A DNA stretch of 64,000 bases, taken from NCBI RefSeq assembly GCF_040712315.1, contig NC_134018.1, positions 6,923,501-6,987,500 on the forward strand. Direction: 5' to 3'. Position 1 is the stretch's first letter. Every line of letters begins with the position of its first letter. Below, piece by piece: positions 32,342-44,878 of the stretch. The translations under genes were made by a program, and so were the position numbers. Under the pieces are notes generated by a model. It was not told the DNA's origin. It was given only the letters and a program-made list of their open reading frames with translations, and ran no database searches. The stretch comes from Castanea sativa (lineage: Eukaryota; Streptophyta; Magnoliopsida; Fagales; Fagaceae).

Positions 32342-32816
32342 TAAGCAGAGAGTAGAGAGAGAGTTAAAAGAGAGGTAAAAATATCACTAACCCATCTTTC
32401 ATCTTTGTCTTTTGCCCATAGTTTATATTCTTTTAAACATGAAAAAGTTATCATCTGACAATTGACAAACACAACCCCACACGCAACACAACCCCACACG
32501 CAACATCAACTCTTATTGCCATTAATGTTTTGTAATTTTTTTTTTTTTTTTGTAGTTTTGTTTTTAGCAATAGCATGTGGATGTGATGTTTTGTGATATT
32601 TTTGTAAGTTTTGTCTTTAGTGTTTTTGTCTATTAGTTAGTATCTTTTAAAACATTAAAGTTGGGTAAATAATTAAAAAGATTATTTGCAACTTTAAAAT
32701 TTATTGATTAGTTGTTGAATGTTTGTGTGTATAGTGTTTGTTTATTGTGTGTAATGTTATAGATTATTGACCATACAATAACATAATAATTTCAAATTAT
32801 ATTTTATTTGTAGATT

Positions 32817-35331
32817 ATGAAAAAGTCAACTACCATATTTGATTTTTTCAAAAGAAAAGCTTCAAATGGTTTAGAAGCTAATACTAGTGGTGCAACATTG
32901 TCAACCACTAATGTTGAGGAACATCCTGATGTCCCAATTGAGAAAAATCTCAACGTCCCAATTGAGGAAAATCCTAATGAACCTGTTGAGGAAAATCTTG
33001 ATGTCCCTATTGAGGAAAATTCTCAAACAAAATTTCAAAAGGTTGGTATGAGTTCATTGCAATTAGAACGTAATCTTGGATTGCGTAGACAAATATATAC
33101 TTATCATGTTGATCAACGAGATGAGATCCTGCGACGTTATATTACGTTGGGTCCATACCAGCCTCGTTTTACAAATTTTAAAAAATCTGAGAAGGGTCAA
33201 AGCTTTCAAGGTTCTTGGTATGAAGATGATCGCTTTAAGCCATGGCTTGAATATTCTCCTAAAAAAGATGCCGCTTTTTGTCTACTATGCTTTCTCTTTC
33301 ATAAGCCAACTGGGCATGATGGACAAAATGCATTCACAATTAACGGATTTAAGAATTGGAAGACAGTGAGAAATGGTGAAAGTTGTTCTTTTAGTCTTCA
33401 TATGGGGAAAGATCTTAACTCCACTCATAGATTTGCCCATAAAGCGTGTCAAGATTTAATGAACCAGTTTGAACACATAGACAGGGTAATGGGCAATTTC
33501 ACTTCAGAACAAATTGCAAATAATCAAGTACGATTGAAGGCTTCAATTGATGTTGTTCAACATCTTGCCTTGCAAGCTATTGGTTTTAGAGGTCGAGATG
33601 AAAGCTCTACTTCAACCAATCGGGGAAACTTTCTTACGACATTGGATTTGATGGTGGACTATAATAATAATGTTGTTGAAATAATGGCAAAAGCTCCAAA
33701 AAATGCCACCTACACATCATCTCAGATTGAAAAAGAAATTCTACATGTTATTTCAACCAGAGTGAAGAAGGAAATTAGGGAAGAAATTGGTGATGCAAAG
33801 TTTTGCATATTGGTTGATAAAGCTCGTGATGAGTCCATGAAAGAGCAAATGGCTGTGGTTTTAAGATATGTTGATATAGCTGGCTTTGTGCTAGAATGAT
33901 TTTATGGGATTGTTCATGTTGTTAACACTGCATCAATGACCCCTTAAAAAGGAGATATATTATTTGCTCTCTAATCAGTGCTTAGATGTCCAAAACATTC
34001 GGGGGCAAGGATATGATGGTGCAAGCAACATGCGGGGTGAGTGGAATGGATTACAAGCTTTGATTTTGAATGATTGTCCATATGCTTACTACATTCATTG
34101 TTTTGAACATCGCTTACAATTGGCATTAGTAGGAGCATCGAAAGCAGTTGTCCCTTTTAATAGAGTTTTCACTAAATTGATTTTGGTTATCAATAATATT
34201 CGTGTTTCATGCAAATGTATTGAGCAATTAAAAATTGCTAGAGTTTCTGACATTACATATTTGATTGATATTGAAGAGCTTGAGACTGGGAAATGACTTA
34301 ATCAGATGGTCACTTTACAACGACCTGGAGATACTCGTTGGGGTTCGCATTATAAATCGGTTTCTAACTTGAAAAAGTTGTTTAGTCCAACATGTGAAGT
34401 TCTACTGAAAATCATGGATGAAGGAAATTCTTCACAAAAAGTAGAAGCAGAGTCCGCTTATGAGGTATTAATTTCATTTGAATTTGTCTTCATCTTGCAT
34501 TTTGTTAACGAAACTATGGGGATCACTAATAAACTTTGTTAAGCTTTACAAAACCAATTGCAAGACATTTTAAATGCTACGCGTTTAGTTTCATCCACTA
34601 AAAAGCTTATTCAACAATTTAGAGATGAGAAATGGGATGACTTACTAGTTACTGTGATATCATTTTGTAAGGAACGTGGTATAGATGACCCTGATATGAA
34701 TGCTCGTTATGTTGCAAGATTTGGTCAATCTTGTCATCAACAAGAGGACTTTAGAAATGAACATTATTATAAAGTAGATATTTTTAATGCAGGAATAGAT
34801 TCTCAATTACGGGAACTAAATCATTGGTTTAGTGAGCATGCCATGGAGTTACTTACGCTTAGCTCAGCTCTAGATCCTCGAGAGGCATATGAATCTTTTC
34901 GAGTTAGTGATATTTGTTCATTGGTAGATAATTTTTATCCAATAGACTTCACAGATGATGAAAAGAATGATTTGAAAAAGGAACTTGATCTTTATAAGTA
35001 TGATGTAGTTCAGTATTCAGAGTTCAAGAATTTAAATAATATTCTTTAAATTGTGCCAATGGATGGTGAGAACTAGAAAATAAAAAATCTATCCGCTTAT
35101 TTGTAGAGTGGTCAAGCTTGTGCTTACTCTTCCCGTTTCTACTGCAACTACAAAGCGAGCATTTTCAGCTATGAATGTCATCAAAACTGACCTTTGCAAC
35201 AAAATGAAGGATGAGTTTTTGTCAGACGCTATGATGTTATTCATTGAAAGGGACATTGCTGCGACAATTAGTATGAATTCAATCATAGATGATTTCAAAG
35301 ATTTAAAAAGACGGCGAGTTCCATTTTCATA
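32817..35331 (+). pseudogene. hAT transposase (TTF-type zinc finger, DUF4371, hAT dimerisation)
   Basis: The first segment (32817-33899, 360 codons) opens MKKSTTIFDFFKRKA, has repeated VPIEEN-like units (residues 36-68), a TTF-type zinc-finger block (SWYEDDRFKPWLEYSPKKDA; CLLCFLF) and the DUF4371 region with FCILVDKARDESMKEQ. The usual Glu in VDEARDES is Lys here. Later segments in the same direction carry GQGYDGASNMRGEWNGLQ (34000), RPGDTRWGSHYKS (34323) and the C-terminal dimerisation block LTLPVSTATTKRAFSAMNVI (35120-35180). Stops at 33897, near 33945, 34294, 34540 and 35047 break the gene. Related plant proteins are annotated as zinc finger MYM-type 1-like. Confidence 0.93.
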
Positions 35332-35488
35332 ATTAATTGCATTGTAATATCTTAAAAAACAATAATTTTCTATATTTTTCTTTGTTGATGGTTTATTAAA
35401 TGAATGTTTATTTAGAGTTTCAATTTTTTTTTTGTTTATACTTCTGCCCCCCCTAACTCCAAGTCCTGGCTCCGTCCCTGCTCTCACA

Positions 35489-35917
35489 CCCTACAAGCAC
35501 TTATACTTATGGAGTGACTATCGCACAAAAAATGTGTGGTGATACAACTTTATTGTTGTTAGATATGTTCCAATCTTAAACTTATACATGCATTGCCGTG
35601 TTAAACAACAAATGGATTGGCTTCCCTTCATCTTTTACATTCGTTTTTCAGTAAGCAATAGTTACCGGTTTGGTTTATATCGAAATTTTGTTTTAAAAAA
35701 AAATGATTGTTTATATCAATTTGGATCTTTCATGCAAGTATTCTCATTCTAAGCAGAAGAATTGGTCATCCAATTTCCCATCACCCATGGGTAGCAACTG
35801 GTCTATGTATTGGAAGGTAATTCAATAGTTAACATTAATAAAAGATGCTTTATTTGTAGAAGCTTTTAAATGTTAAATCAAAATTACAAACATGTATAAG
35901 CAACAAATACACACGCA
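35489..35917. other. Intergenic DNA
   Basis: No gene or repeat recognised between the hAT element and the first Helitron-like element. Confidence 0.5.
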
Positions 35918-36307
35918 CTAGCATTGTGACACGCGTTTCGTGTGTGAGATGAAGCTTTTTTTTTTTAAGGATCTAGTGTCATTATTTGTTTTTTCAATTT
36001 TGAATCTGTTTTGAAGATATGGGCATAGTGTCCTATTTCTTTTTTTGGTCTAGTGTCATAATTTTCCATTCATCTCAAATTTTAGAATTTTTTTTAAAAT
36101 TTTAAATTTTAAATTTTGGATAAAATTTTTTTTTTGAAGACAGAGATTAGTAGGAGAATGTCCTATTTTATAGGCATTTTAAGTGGAGTTGGAGATATAT
36201 TTTTACCTGTTGTGCCCAAGTTTTTTTCTTGTTAAACGTAGGGTCTAGGGGTACTTTGAATCACATAAAAGTCCAGTCCAAAAAGAAGAATTATCTTATG
36301 GATAGTA
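35918..36307 (-). mobile_element. Short Helitron-like element, copy 1
   Basis: On the minus strand the 3' end has a small hairpin (ACACG...CGTGT) followed by CACAATGCTAG and a T, matching the Helitron rule of a hairpin then CTRR inserted before T. The body shares agtgtcataattttccattc, aggagaatgtcctattttat and ggagttggagatatattttt with the copies at 36404-42787 and 48219-48570. The right boundary is approximate. It is non-coding, so it would need a helper. Confidence 0.7.
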
Positions 36308-36587
36308 CTTGCTATTTCCATTGCTCATCAACTTTGAAAGCAAAACTTTAATTTTTGTCCTTTGTTGGTCTGGATGAAGTCTAGATATCCAATCCATATA
36401 CAACTAGCCTCATCACACACGCTTTGTGCATGCAAATAGGCTTTTTCTTTAGTCTAGTGTCATAATTTTCCTTTTAAAGAAAATGGATATGTTTTGAAAA
36501 CATTAATTATTAGGAGAATGTCCTATTTTGTAGGCATCTTTTTTTTTTTTTTTTTTGATAAACACACACTGACATATTATTAAAACA

Positions 36588-39500
36588 TCAAGATCCAAAT
36601 ACATCGTGGATAAGAGCTTGCTGAATACAACAAGGAATCTCTTCAATCCAAATTACATCATTGACAAGGCTTTGAGCTTGTCTTGCTAGAATATGGGTTG
36701 GCTAATTACTAGTCCTTCACACATGAGAATAACCAACAACTCCAACCTCAGAACTTAGAACATGAATTCCATCCACAATAGCTGCAATCGAAGTAGGAGC
36801 CTTTGAAACTTGGTTGAGAGCATTAGAAGCAATCAAGGAATCTCTCTCCAGCACCCCATTTTTCAGCCCCAAATGTCTTGCCAGCAACACACTAGCTTCA
36901 TATGCCTTTGCTTCAATTTTGATTACCCCCAATTGAGCTCTGATTTTTCTGCATAATGTAGCCAACAATCTACCTTGCTGATCTCTGATTACTACACCAA
37001 TGCCAGCCAACTTCTTTGAGGGAAAAAGAGCACCATCAACATTTATTTTGCATAAGCCTGAAGGAGGAGGAGTCCAGACCGAATGCTGAGTAGCTTCCTG
37101 ATTGTTGCCGAAGTGCTGAACCAGATCAGTAGGAGTGGAATCGTGCTTCTCCATGGTTGACTAATATTCCTGAAGATAACATGCTACATATCGAGCCACT
37201 TCCAGGCCATTTTTGGCTTCATGTCCATGATAGATTGCATTCCTATTACACCATAAAGACCAAGCAATCATAACCAACTGTGAACACTTCTCATCCCCAG
37301 ATTTATTGGTCATCAGTTCATGCCATAACAGATCCAGAATGGATACAATAGTAGCAGCAGGAGGTAACAAATGCAATTTTGAAGAAGCCCAAATTGCCTG
37401 TGCTTTCAGACAACCCCAAAAAATATGACCATTTGTTTCCGCACTATCCAAACAGTACACACACAAATTGTCAGCAATAACATTACGCCTCATCAGTTTG
37501 GCTTTCGTTGGTAAAGTGTTGCGGCAAGCACGCCAACAAAAATGATGCACCTTATGAGGAATAGGCAATGACCACACTTTCTTCCAAAATCTTCTTAGAA
37601 GACTACCATCAGAAGTAGTACCATGGCATTTTGATTTGAACAAGGAAGCCGCCAATTTATATGCGCTCCCAATAGTAAATATGCCATTGTTAGTGACAGC
37701 CCAAACCTGTTTGTCTGCCGGTAAAGTAGCACTCAAAGGAATACTTTTAATTAAATCAGCTTCATGAGGTAGAAAAAGACTATCAATTACTTCATTTTTC
37801 CACTTGGCTGTGTTCGAATCAATTAAGTCAGCCACCCTTGTATGAACATGCAGAAATAACCTTGAGGAAATGACACTATAAGTCGAACCCCTTGGCAGCC
37901 ACTTATCTTGCCAAACCCTTATATTTTCTCCATTGCCAACCCTCCATCGTAAACCTGCAAGAACTAGGCTTTGGGTAGAAATTAAACTCCTCTAAGTGTA
38001 AGAGGGATTATGTCCAATCGAGGCATTAATAAAATCACAAGTTGTGAAATATTTTGCCTTAAGAACCCTATAGACAAGAGAGTTGCCCCCCATTTGAAGA
38101 TACCAGCCCTGTTTTGCAAGCAAAGCCTTATTGAACAATTTTAAATCTTTGATTCCCATTTCTCCATTACACTTAGGTTCACACATCTTCTCCCAACTAT
38201 GCCATGCTATTTTCCTTTCCTCCTTTTTTTGTCCCCACCAAAAATTCCTAATCATCCCCATTAAATCATCACAAAGCGAGTCTGGAAGTTTGAAACAACT
38301 TATAGTATAAGTCAGTACTGCTTGAGCCATTGCTTTAATTAGAACTTCTTTCCCTGCCTTTGAGAGTAGTTTCTCTTTCCAACCCGCCAACACTTTCCCC
38401 AATTTCTCCTTAATAGCTTTGAAGGTAGTTCTTTTATTTCTCCCAACCAAAGAAGGCAAACCAAGATACTTCTCATGTTGCTTAATTATTTGGGCACCAA
38501 ACCGATTCTTTATCTCCTCTTGGACATCTCTTGAGGTATTACTACTGAAGAACAAATATGTTTTTGCATGGTTTAATTGTTGACCGGAAGCTTTCTCATA
38601 CACCCCAAGCAATCTTTGTAGTTTATCACGCTCCTTTAATGTCGCCTTGGAAAAAAATCAGACTATCATTTACAAAAAACAAATGAGACAATCTTGGACA
38701 TCCTCTACAAATCTTCACACTCTCCATTTGACCCCTATCCACTGGTGATTGAATCAAAGCAGACAAACCCTCTACACATAAGAGAAAGAGATAAGGTGAT
38801 AAAAGGGTCTCCTTGACGGATCCCTCTGGATGGAATAATGTGCCCCCTCGATACCCCATTAATTTTGATTGAATAAGTTACCGTAGAAACACATCTCATG
38901 ATTAAATCCCTTATCCTATCAGTAAAACCCAATTTCTCCATAACCTTTTCCAACCAAACCCACTTTACCCTATCATAAGCTTTACTCATATCTAGTTTGA
39001 GAGCCATTTCCCCTACTTTACCCCCCTTAATCTGACTAATATGGTGCATTGTTTCAAAAGCCACCAATACATTATTAGTAATCAACCTTCCATAAACAAG
39101 AGCACTTTGTGTATCACTAATAATCGATGGTAAAAACCTTTTATTCCTATTTGCAATAGCTTTTGATGCAATCTTGTAAACAATGTTACATAAACTAATA
39201 GGACTATAATCAGTAATCTTCTTTGGCTCTTTAATTTTTGGAACAAGAGATATGTGGGTATCATTAAAATTTGGTGGAGAAATGCCAAAGTTTAGAAAAT
39301 CAAGTACCGTTTTGGTGACCAACATGCTACTAGTGCTCTAGAAATGTTGGAAGAAAAGAGGAGGCATCCCATCAGGCCCTGGTGCCTTCAATGGGTACAT
39401 TTGTTTCAAAGCTCCCTCGACCTCACTCTCTACAAAAGGGCGAACCAGCCAATCATTCATTGCTTGAGTCGTTTTAGGTTTCACAGCCAATAGTAATTCA

Positions 39501-40738
39501 GAAAATTCCACCGGATTACTAGTAGAGAAAAGATCCCCAAAATATCCAATTGCAATCTATGCCATTTTATCCTCATCAACTTGCCAAACCCCATCATCAT
39601 TTAATAACCCATGCTTGAAGTTCCTTCTTTGTCTAGAGGATGCCTTGGCATGAAAGAAGCTTGTGTTCCTATCACCATGTTGAAACCAATTAATCCTTGA
39701 CTGTTGCCTCCACAAATCATCCTCTCTATCCAACCAACAATTCAATTCAATTCGAGTATGTCTCATTGCTTCCACTACTTCCTTAGAAACAGATTGCAAT
39801 TCTAACCACTATAATTTTATTTGAAGTTCCACAATATTCCTTCCCATATGACCAAATTCAGCTTCATTCCAAGCAAATAAGTCAGCCTTACATCGCTCCA
39901 AACATTCTTGGAGAACCCAATCTGATCCTACCAATTGACCACACTCCCATGCATCCTTTACATCCGTTTCACATCTTGAATCCTTCAACCACATTGATTC
40001 AAACCTGAAAATTTTCCTATTCCTTCTTTTCTTTGGTCGTTGAAACAAGTGAAGGGATAATGAAGAGTGATCCAAAACCAAAGAAGATAAATGATGAAGC
40101 TTAGCCATAGGATAAAGAGGCCTCCACTCAAAATTAGCCAAAGCCCTATCCAATCTCTCTCTTATTTGAACTCCACAAGTTGTTTGATAGAGCCAAGTAA
40201 ACTTAGACCCAGTAAAACCCAAGTCACACAAACCACAATAATCAATAGTAGTCACAAAATCCTCCATTTGCTTTCTAGGACGAATGCAGCCACCCTCCTT
40301 CTCCAAGAGACCTATAATCTCATTAAAATCACCAATAACCAACCATGGTAAAGAAGACATACATTTCGATTGCTTTAATTTAGCCCAAGATTCATGTCTC
40401 TTAGCTGTATCTAGATGACCATAGAAATCCGTAAAGTGCCACCAGCCAATTTCTCCACCATCCACCCAAGCATCAATATGATTTTGAGAAAAAGTTTTAA
40501 CATCTACCCTCAAATCTTCTTTCCATAACAAAATAAGACCACCACTATTCCAAATACTAGGAATGACATAACAATTCTTCATTTTGCATTTTTCCTTAAT
40601 TAAATCCAGCCAATCTTTTTTCAATTTAGTTTCCATAAGGAAAACAATAATGGGCTCTTCTTCATTCACCATCTTTGCCAAGGCATTAACTGTTCAAAGA
40701 TTCCCAAGCCCCTGACAGTTCCAACTTAAAAGATTCAT
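36588..40738 (-). pseudogene. LINE ORF2: endonuclease, reverse transcriptase, zinc-binding domain, RNase H
   Basis: The start at 40738 reads MNLLSWNCQGLGN and meets TGA at codon 15. The endonuclease follows (FLMETKLKKDW; WLVIGDFNEI near 40330; DHSSLSLHL near 40065). The linker has RINWFQHGDRNTSFFHAKAS (39700). The RT has LVPKIKEPKKITDYSPISLC (39240) and KLDMSKAYDRVKW; its catalytic box reads FVNDSLIF where FADD is usual, so one Asp is lost. The zinc-binding RVT domain (HHFCWRACRNTLPTKAKL) and an RNase H (KINVDGALFPSKKLAGIGVV, 37055) complete it. At least four frame breaks and two stops near the end (36717) precede the original stop at 36588. Confidence 0.93.
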
Positions 40739-40752
40739 TGTGCTCGGCGGGG

Positions 40753-42308
40753 CTACTGAGCAACCTCCGCCGTTTGAGCAGTCGAGCTTACCTCAATTTT
40801 CCTGCTTCTTTCCTCTGCAACAGATTGACTTTCTGCACTTTTAGTTTCAGTCAGCTTTCGCTTTTCCCCCAGGTCAGGACTCGCACCTTTCAGCGCTGAA
40901 GAATTGAATTTTTTATCAGCAACTCTCTTCCAAGTTCTTTTGGAGTTACGAGTAGGCAGAGAAGAGTTGTTAGGGGATGAAAGGGTTGAAACATTAACAT
41001 TAAACGATTCGTCCTGTGTAGATTTCTGAGGCCTCCCACGCGAGCCTTTCTTTTCTTTATTAATAAAGGTCCAGCCCACTTGAAATTCATCAACCCATAT
41101 AGTCTCCAAAAAGTCCATCTCATGTCCAATTGTATTCCCAATTAAGTCCGGATATGCCTTTGACATATTAACAGATGAAGTGGCATGAGATAACAACGGA
41201 ACCGTGACTGAAGGAAGCCCAGGAAAATTGGGATTCAATTTTGAAAACCCTGGAGAGTAGTTAATCTCCTTATCTAATGCACGTAACTGCTCCTCAAAAG
41301 TCGGATTCTGCTCTGCAGCATTCTGACCATCCTCCAACAGCATCATTGAGATCCTCTCCATTGAAGAAACATGCTCCGCTGCCTCCATGTTCTCCCCCAA
41401 AGGTGGAGTCAGCATATCATTGTCAATATTAACCTGAGAAGAAGACGGAGTGCTGATGTTATTCAAACTGAATTGAGGTTCTGTTGCACCGTGAGCATCA
41501 CGAGTCCCATGAAGTGTCATCGATCCATCCACACCATGGTCCATAGTGTCATATCCTTTAACTTCAACAAATGATTTTTTTGCCGAATTAAAAAGAGGAG
41601 CCCTAATCCATGGACCAAATTGTTGTTCATCTGATTTCAAAGTACCCTTGCTATGCAGCCAAAGTGAGCAATCCTTGTCATCATGAGATACAGGTCCACA
41701 CCAGTAACAAATATTAGGCAGCCGTTCATACATGAAAGCAACCCAGCCTTCACATTCAACATCCCAAGAAACCTTCCTTCCCTACACAAAGGCTTCGAAA
41801 CATCTACTACCACCCTTACTCTCATAAAATTTGCTCCCAACACTTCACCCAAATCTTTCGGTTTGATAACAGAACCAATAGTCTCACCAATACTGAAAGC
41901 CGTCTCAATAGTTTGAAGAGGAAAAGGTAGATTATGAATTTGCACCCAGAAAGCAGTCGTTTTAAAACCCAACGCATGGATAGAAGTATAGCCATCAAAT
42001 CTTTCAAAGACAACAAGATGTCTGTCAAAAGCCCAAGGTTCGCCTTGAACAACTCTTTCAGCATCAACTTCCAATTCAAAAGCAAACAACAGAATATTTT
42101 TACCACTAACAGTGACAGTACCACCTTTTGTCTGCCACAAAGGTCTAAAAGTTTTTGCAACTTCCTCAACATTGAGAGATCTATGAGTAAAGAATTTTCC
42201 TGCAAGTACAAACTCCCATTTTTTTTTTCTATCAGATCTCAAGGCAACCCGATTTTCCTCCGATTCAAACAACATTAATTTCTTCCACCAAGTAGATAAT
42301 TCCTCCAT
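40753..42308 (-). pseudogene. LINE ORF1: DUF4283 and zinc-knuckle protein
   Basis: The start at 42308 (MEELSTWWKKLMLFESEENR) leads through the DUF4283 region (LVVFERFDGYTS; FWVQIHNLPFPL), then a one-base loss near 41740 shifts the frame. The second frame contains the CCHC zinc knuckle CYWCGPVSHDDKDC (41700) and a low-complexity acidic and serine-rich tail to 40753. ORF1 proteins bind LINE RNA. The ORF1 stop and ORF2 start are 14 bases apart. Confidence 0.9.
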
Positions 42309-42992
42309 TGGGCAGTGAAAATGACAAAGAGAACAATGAGATAATACTGAACAAAACTAACCAAAACACACCAAATCTCTAAGTAACTGATCTAAACACT
42401 ATCCGGAATACACCAAATCTCCAAGTAAATACAAATACGAGAGAACCCGCCATCCTCCACGTAAAGAAGGGAAACCACATACTACAAGGAAGAGTGTTAA
42501 CTACCCTTTCTAGAGAACCCATGAGTACGTGGAATTTGGGTGCGTTGTTAACTGCTCCCCAACAGTCACTCTTTTAATTATTAAGTAATTTTTTTTTTTT
42601 GTAGGCACCTTGATTGGAGTTGGAGATATATTTTTACCTAGTTATTCTTAAGTTTTTTTTTCCTCCGTTAAACATAAGGTTTATGAGTATTTTTGAACTA
42701 TATAAAAGTCTAATCTAAAAAAAAGAATCATTTTATAGAAAAGTCTAATCTAAAGAAAAGAATCATTTTATAGATAGTATAGATAGATGTAGCTTGCCAC
42801 CATTCTGAAAAGAATTTCCTACCACTGTTTGTGAGCAGTGTGGTATAGGCAGTGAGACAACCTGCCATGCTCACCTTCACGGACGCAAAGCCAATTATTG
42901 CTCCACATTATACACAGAATGGACACATGACATTAAATAGACTCCTTGGCCATAAATTTCAAAGGCACTTACAAATACAATAAAGTGGATTA

Positions 42993-44878
42993 TTAAACTT
43001 GAATATGTCTTGATTTCAAGAAAGGCAAGAACGAGTGCTTCATGCAAGAGTCTGGTTGTTGTTGACCATTGGCAATACCTTTGGCATTAGTACATGAGGA
43101 TGCCACAGCTCCTTCAGCACCATGGTAAGTTAGGTTAATGTTGTTGAGCTCAATCTTATCACAAGGTTTGCCTTTGCTACATTCAAAAGCAACAGTAATT
43201 TTTGAGCTAGAGGTGCCCCTGATGTTTCTGTACTTAACATTGCGAATTTGAACTTGAGAGTCACCCTTTAGATTAAAAAAAAAAGATCAATAACATGGTA
43301 AATCAAGTTTTATATAACATATATTTAGTCAAGAACAAGCACACGTTGCAATCTTAATTTGAACAAGAGCTAGATACCTTTTCACACTTCCGAGATGGGC
43401 AATATTGTTGATCAATGATAATGGGGTTGTTGACATTATCCATGATGATGTCTTCAAATGTAAGATTGAAAACGTTGCTTGCATAAGACCTTGCCCATGT
43501 TTTAACTCTTAAGCCATTGTCAGTGCCTTTGAATGTGCAATTTGTCACCATTAGTCCACTAACATCTTCTTCATTAGGTCCCCCACCAAGGCTTCCAACA
43601 CTGATTCCATGTCCTGGGCCACACTTAACATTCTTAATGTTTATGTTTTTAGAACCAGGACTCATTGATACACAATCATCTCCGGTGGCTATTGTCAAAT
43701 CCAATATTTGAATATTACTAAATGAACCAATGTGTATTCCATCAGTATTTGGGTTATCTTTGGGTGCTATATGGATATGATCAAATTTCACATCTTTGCA
43801 TGCAAAAACATTCACATGGGCATTCTTACTGTTGATTGAAGTTATGTGAGTAACCCTTGAATTGGTGACGAAATCAAATCTCAACGACTGAAAAGCATAA
43901 GAGAAATACACAGTGTGAATAATATGAATCTCAAATAAAATTTCAATTTAAAATGTGTTTAGATTAAATTATGTGGTTTATTTGACTTATTTTAAAAAGT
44001 GGGAATTGTTTTAATAAGTGTGTAAGACAGACCTAAAAAAATAGATTGTAAATTTTAATAATTGAAGGGGAAAGAAAATGGTTTTTTTTTTTAATTAAAA
44101 AAAAGGAACATGATCTAAGTACAAGGGAGAAAAAAATATGTTACAGAAATGTGAGACTATACAACTTATAGAAAAATCTATTGGGTGAAAGGAAGTGAAG
44201 GATGGAACAAAAGAATGATTCATGATAAATGGCCCAAGTACATGATTATGGGTTACACCAATTTTTAGCCTAATTTAAGATGAACTTGTTCATACAAGTA
44301 CTTACAATGGGAACAGCTTTGCAATTTGGATCTTTATTGCAAGTATTGTCATTCCAAGCAGGGAACCTTGGCCATCCAATTTCCCACCACCCCTAAGTAT
44401 CACCTGATCTATGTATTGGAATGTGATCCAATGGTTCACATTAATTGTAGATGCTTCATCTGTAAAAGCTTTTAAGGTCCCTATGATTTGGAATTCCACC
44501 GGGCCCTTGCATGGTCCTTTCAACACTATTGGCCGCAACATATGTATTCCTCATGGGATTAATTCAAGTTTCCTTCCTTTAGATTGACAAGCTTTGTTAA
44601 ATACACTTTCAAAAACCTACAAAGACAAACACACACAATAATAAATTTATAAAACAATTATGTTGCTTTGTTAAAATGCTTAGTGCTACTCATCAAAGAA
44701 AAGATTCATGGTTACCATAATTCTATTCAACGAAAATTACCTTACTGTTATCAGTATTTCCATTAGCAATAGCACCATCGTCCATCACATTAAAAACCAT
44801 TTTTCCATACCCAACTTCAAAAATGCATGCTTATAAGAACCTTAGGAAAACACAATGAAAAGTTGATATTGAACCCAT
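42993..44878 (-). pseudogene. Exopolygalacturonase paralogue 1 (GH28), pseudogene
   Basis: Four exons on the minus strand, 44741-44878, 44306-44616, 43378-43887 and 42993-43265, mirror the intact gene at 54689-56790, with all splice sites kept. Motifs are NTDGIHIG, ATGDDCVSM, GPGHGISVG and GLRVKTW. Three lesions disable it: TAA at codon 16 in the signal peptide, TGA at 44551-44553 in exon 2, and a one-base loss near 44365 that makes exon 2 311 rather than 312 bases. Its proximal TATA box is also changed (see 44878-46200). Exons 3 and 4 are fully open, so loss of function may be recent. The intact family member would cut terminal galacturonate from pectin in the cell wall. Confidence 0.94.

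Larger units (their letters stand above)
31062..35480 (+). mobile_element. hAT element with broken transposase, 8 bp target-site duplication
   Basis: The 4,419 bp element begins CAGGGACGGAGCTA and ends GGCTCCGTCCCTG, an inverted repeat. The 8-mer CTCTCACA is exactly duplicated at 31054-31061 and 35481-35488, the hallmark length for hAT. Inside are a Harbinger-like MITE (31729-32341) and a transposase pseudogene (32817-35331). The exact duplication but damaged transposase suggests an insertion that has since decayed, or one mobilised in trans. Confidence 0.95.
36541..42596 (-). mobile_element. L1-type LINE, full length, inactive
   Basis: A 6.06 kb non-LTR retrotransposon on the minus strand: ORF1 (42308-40753), ORF2 (40738-36588), a 31-base 3' UTR and a poly(A) tail (T run 36541-36556). 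A 15 bp target-site duplication flanks it with one mismatch: ttttgtaggcatctt (36526-36540) and ttttgtaggcacctt (42597-42611). The inserted site lies inside a Helitron-like element. Both ORFs carry frameshifts or stops and the RT active site is changed. Confidence 0.94.
36404..42787 (-). mobile_element. Short Helitron-like element, copy 2, split by a LINE
   Basis: The left part (36404-36540) begins CTAGCCTCATCACACACGC and carries gtcataattttcc and gagaatgtcctattttgtag. The right part (42597-42787) resumes with gtaggcaccttgattggagt and ends tagatagtatagatag. Joining them recreates the order seen in copy 1. The interruption is the LINE at 36541-42596. Confidence 0.75.
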
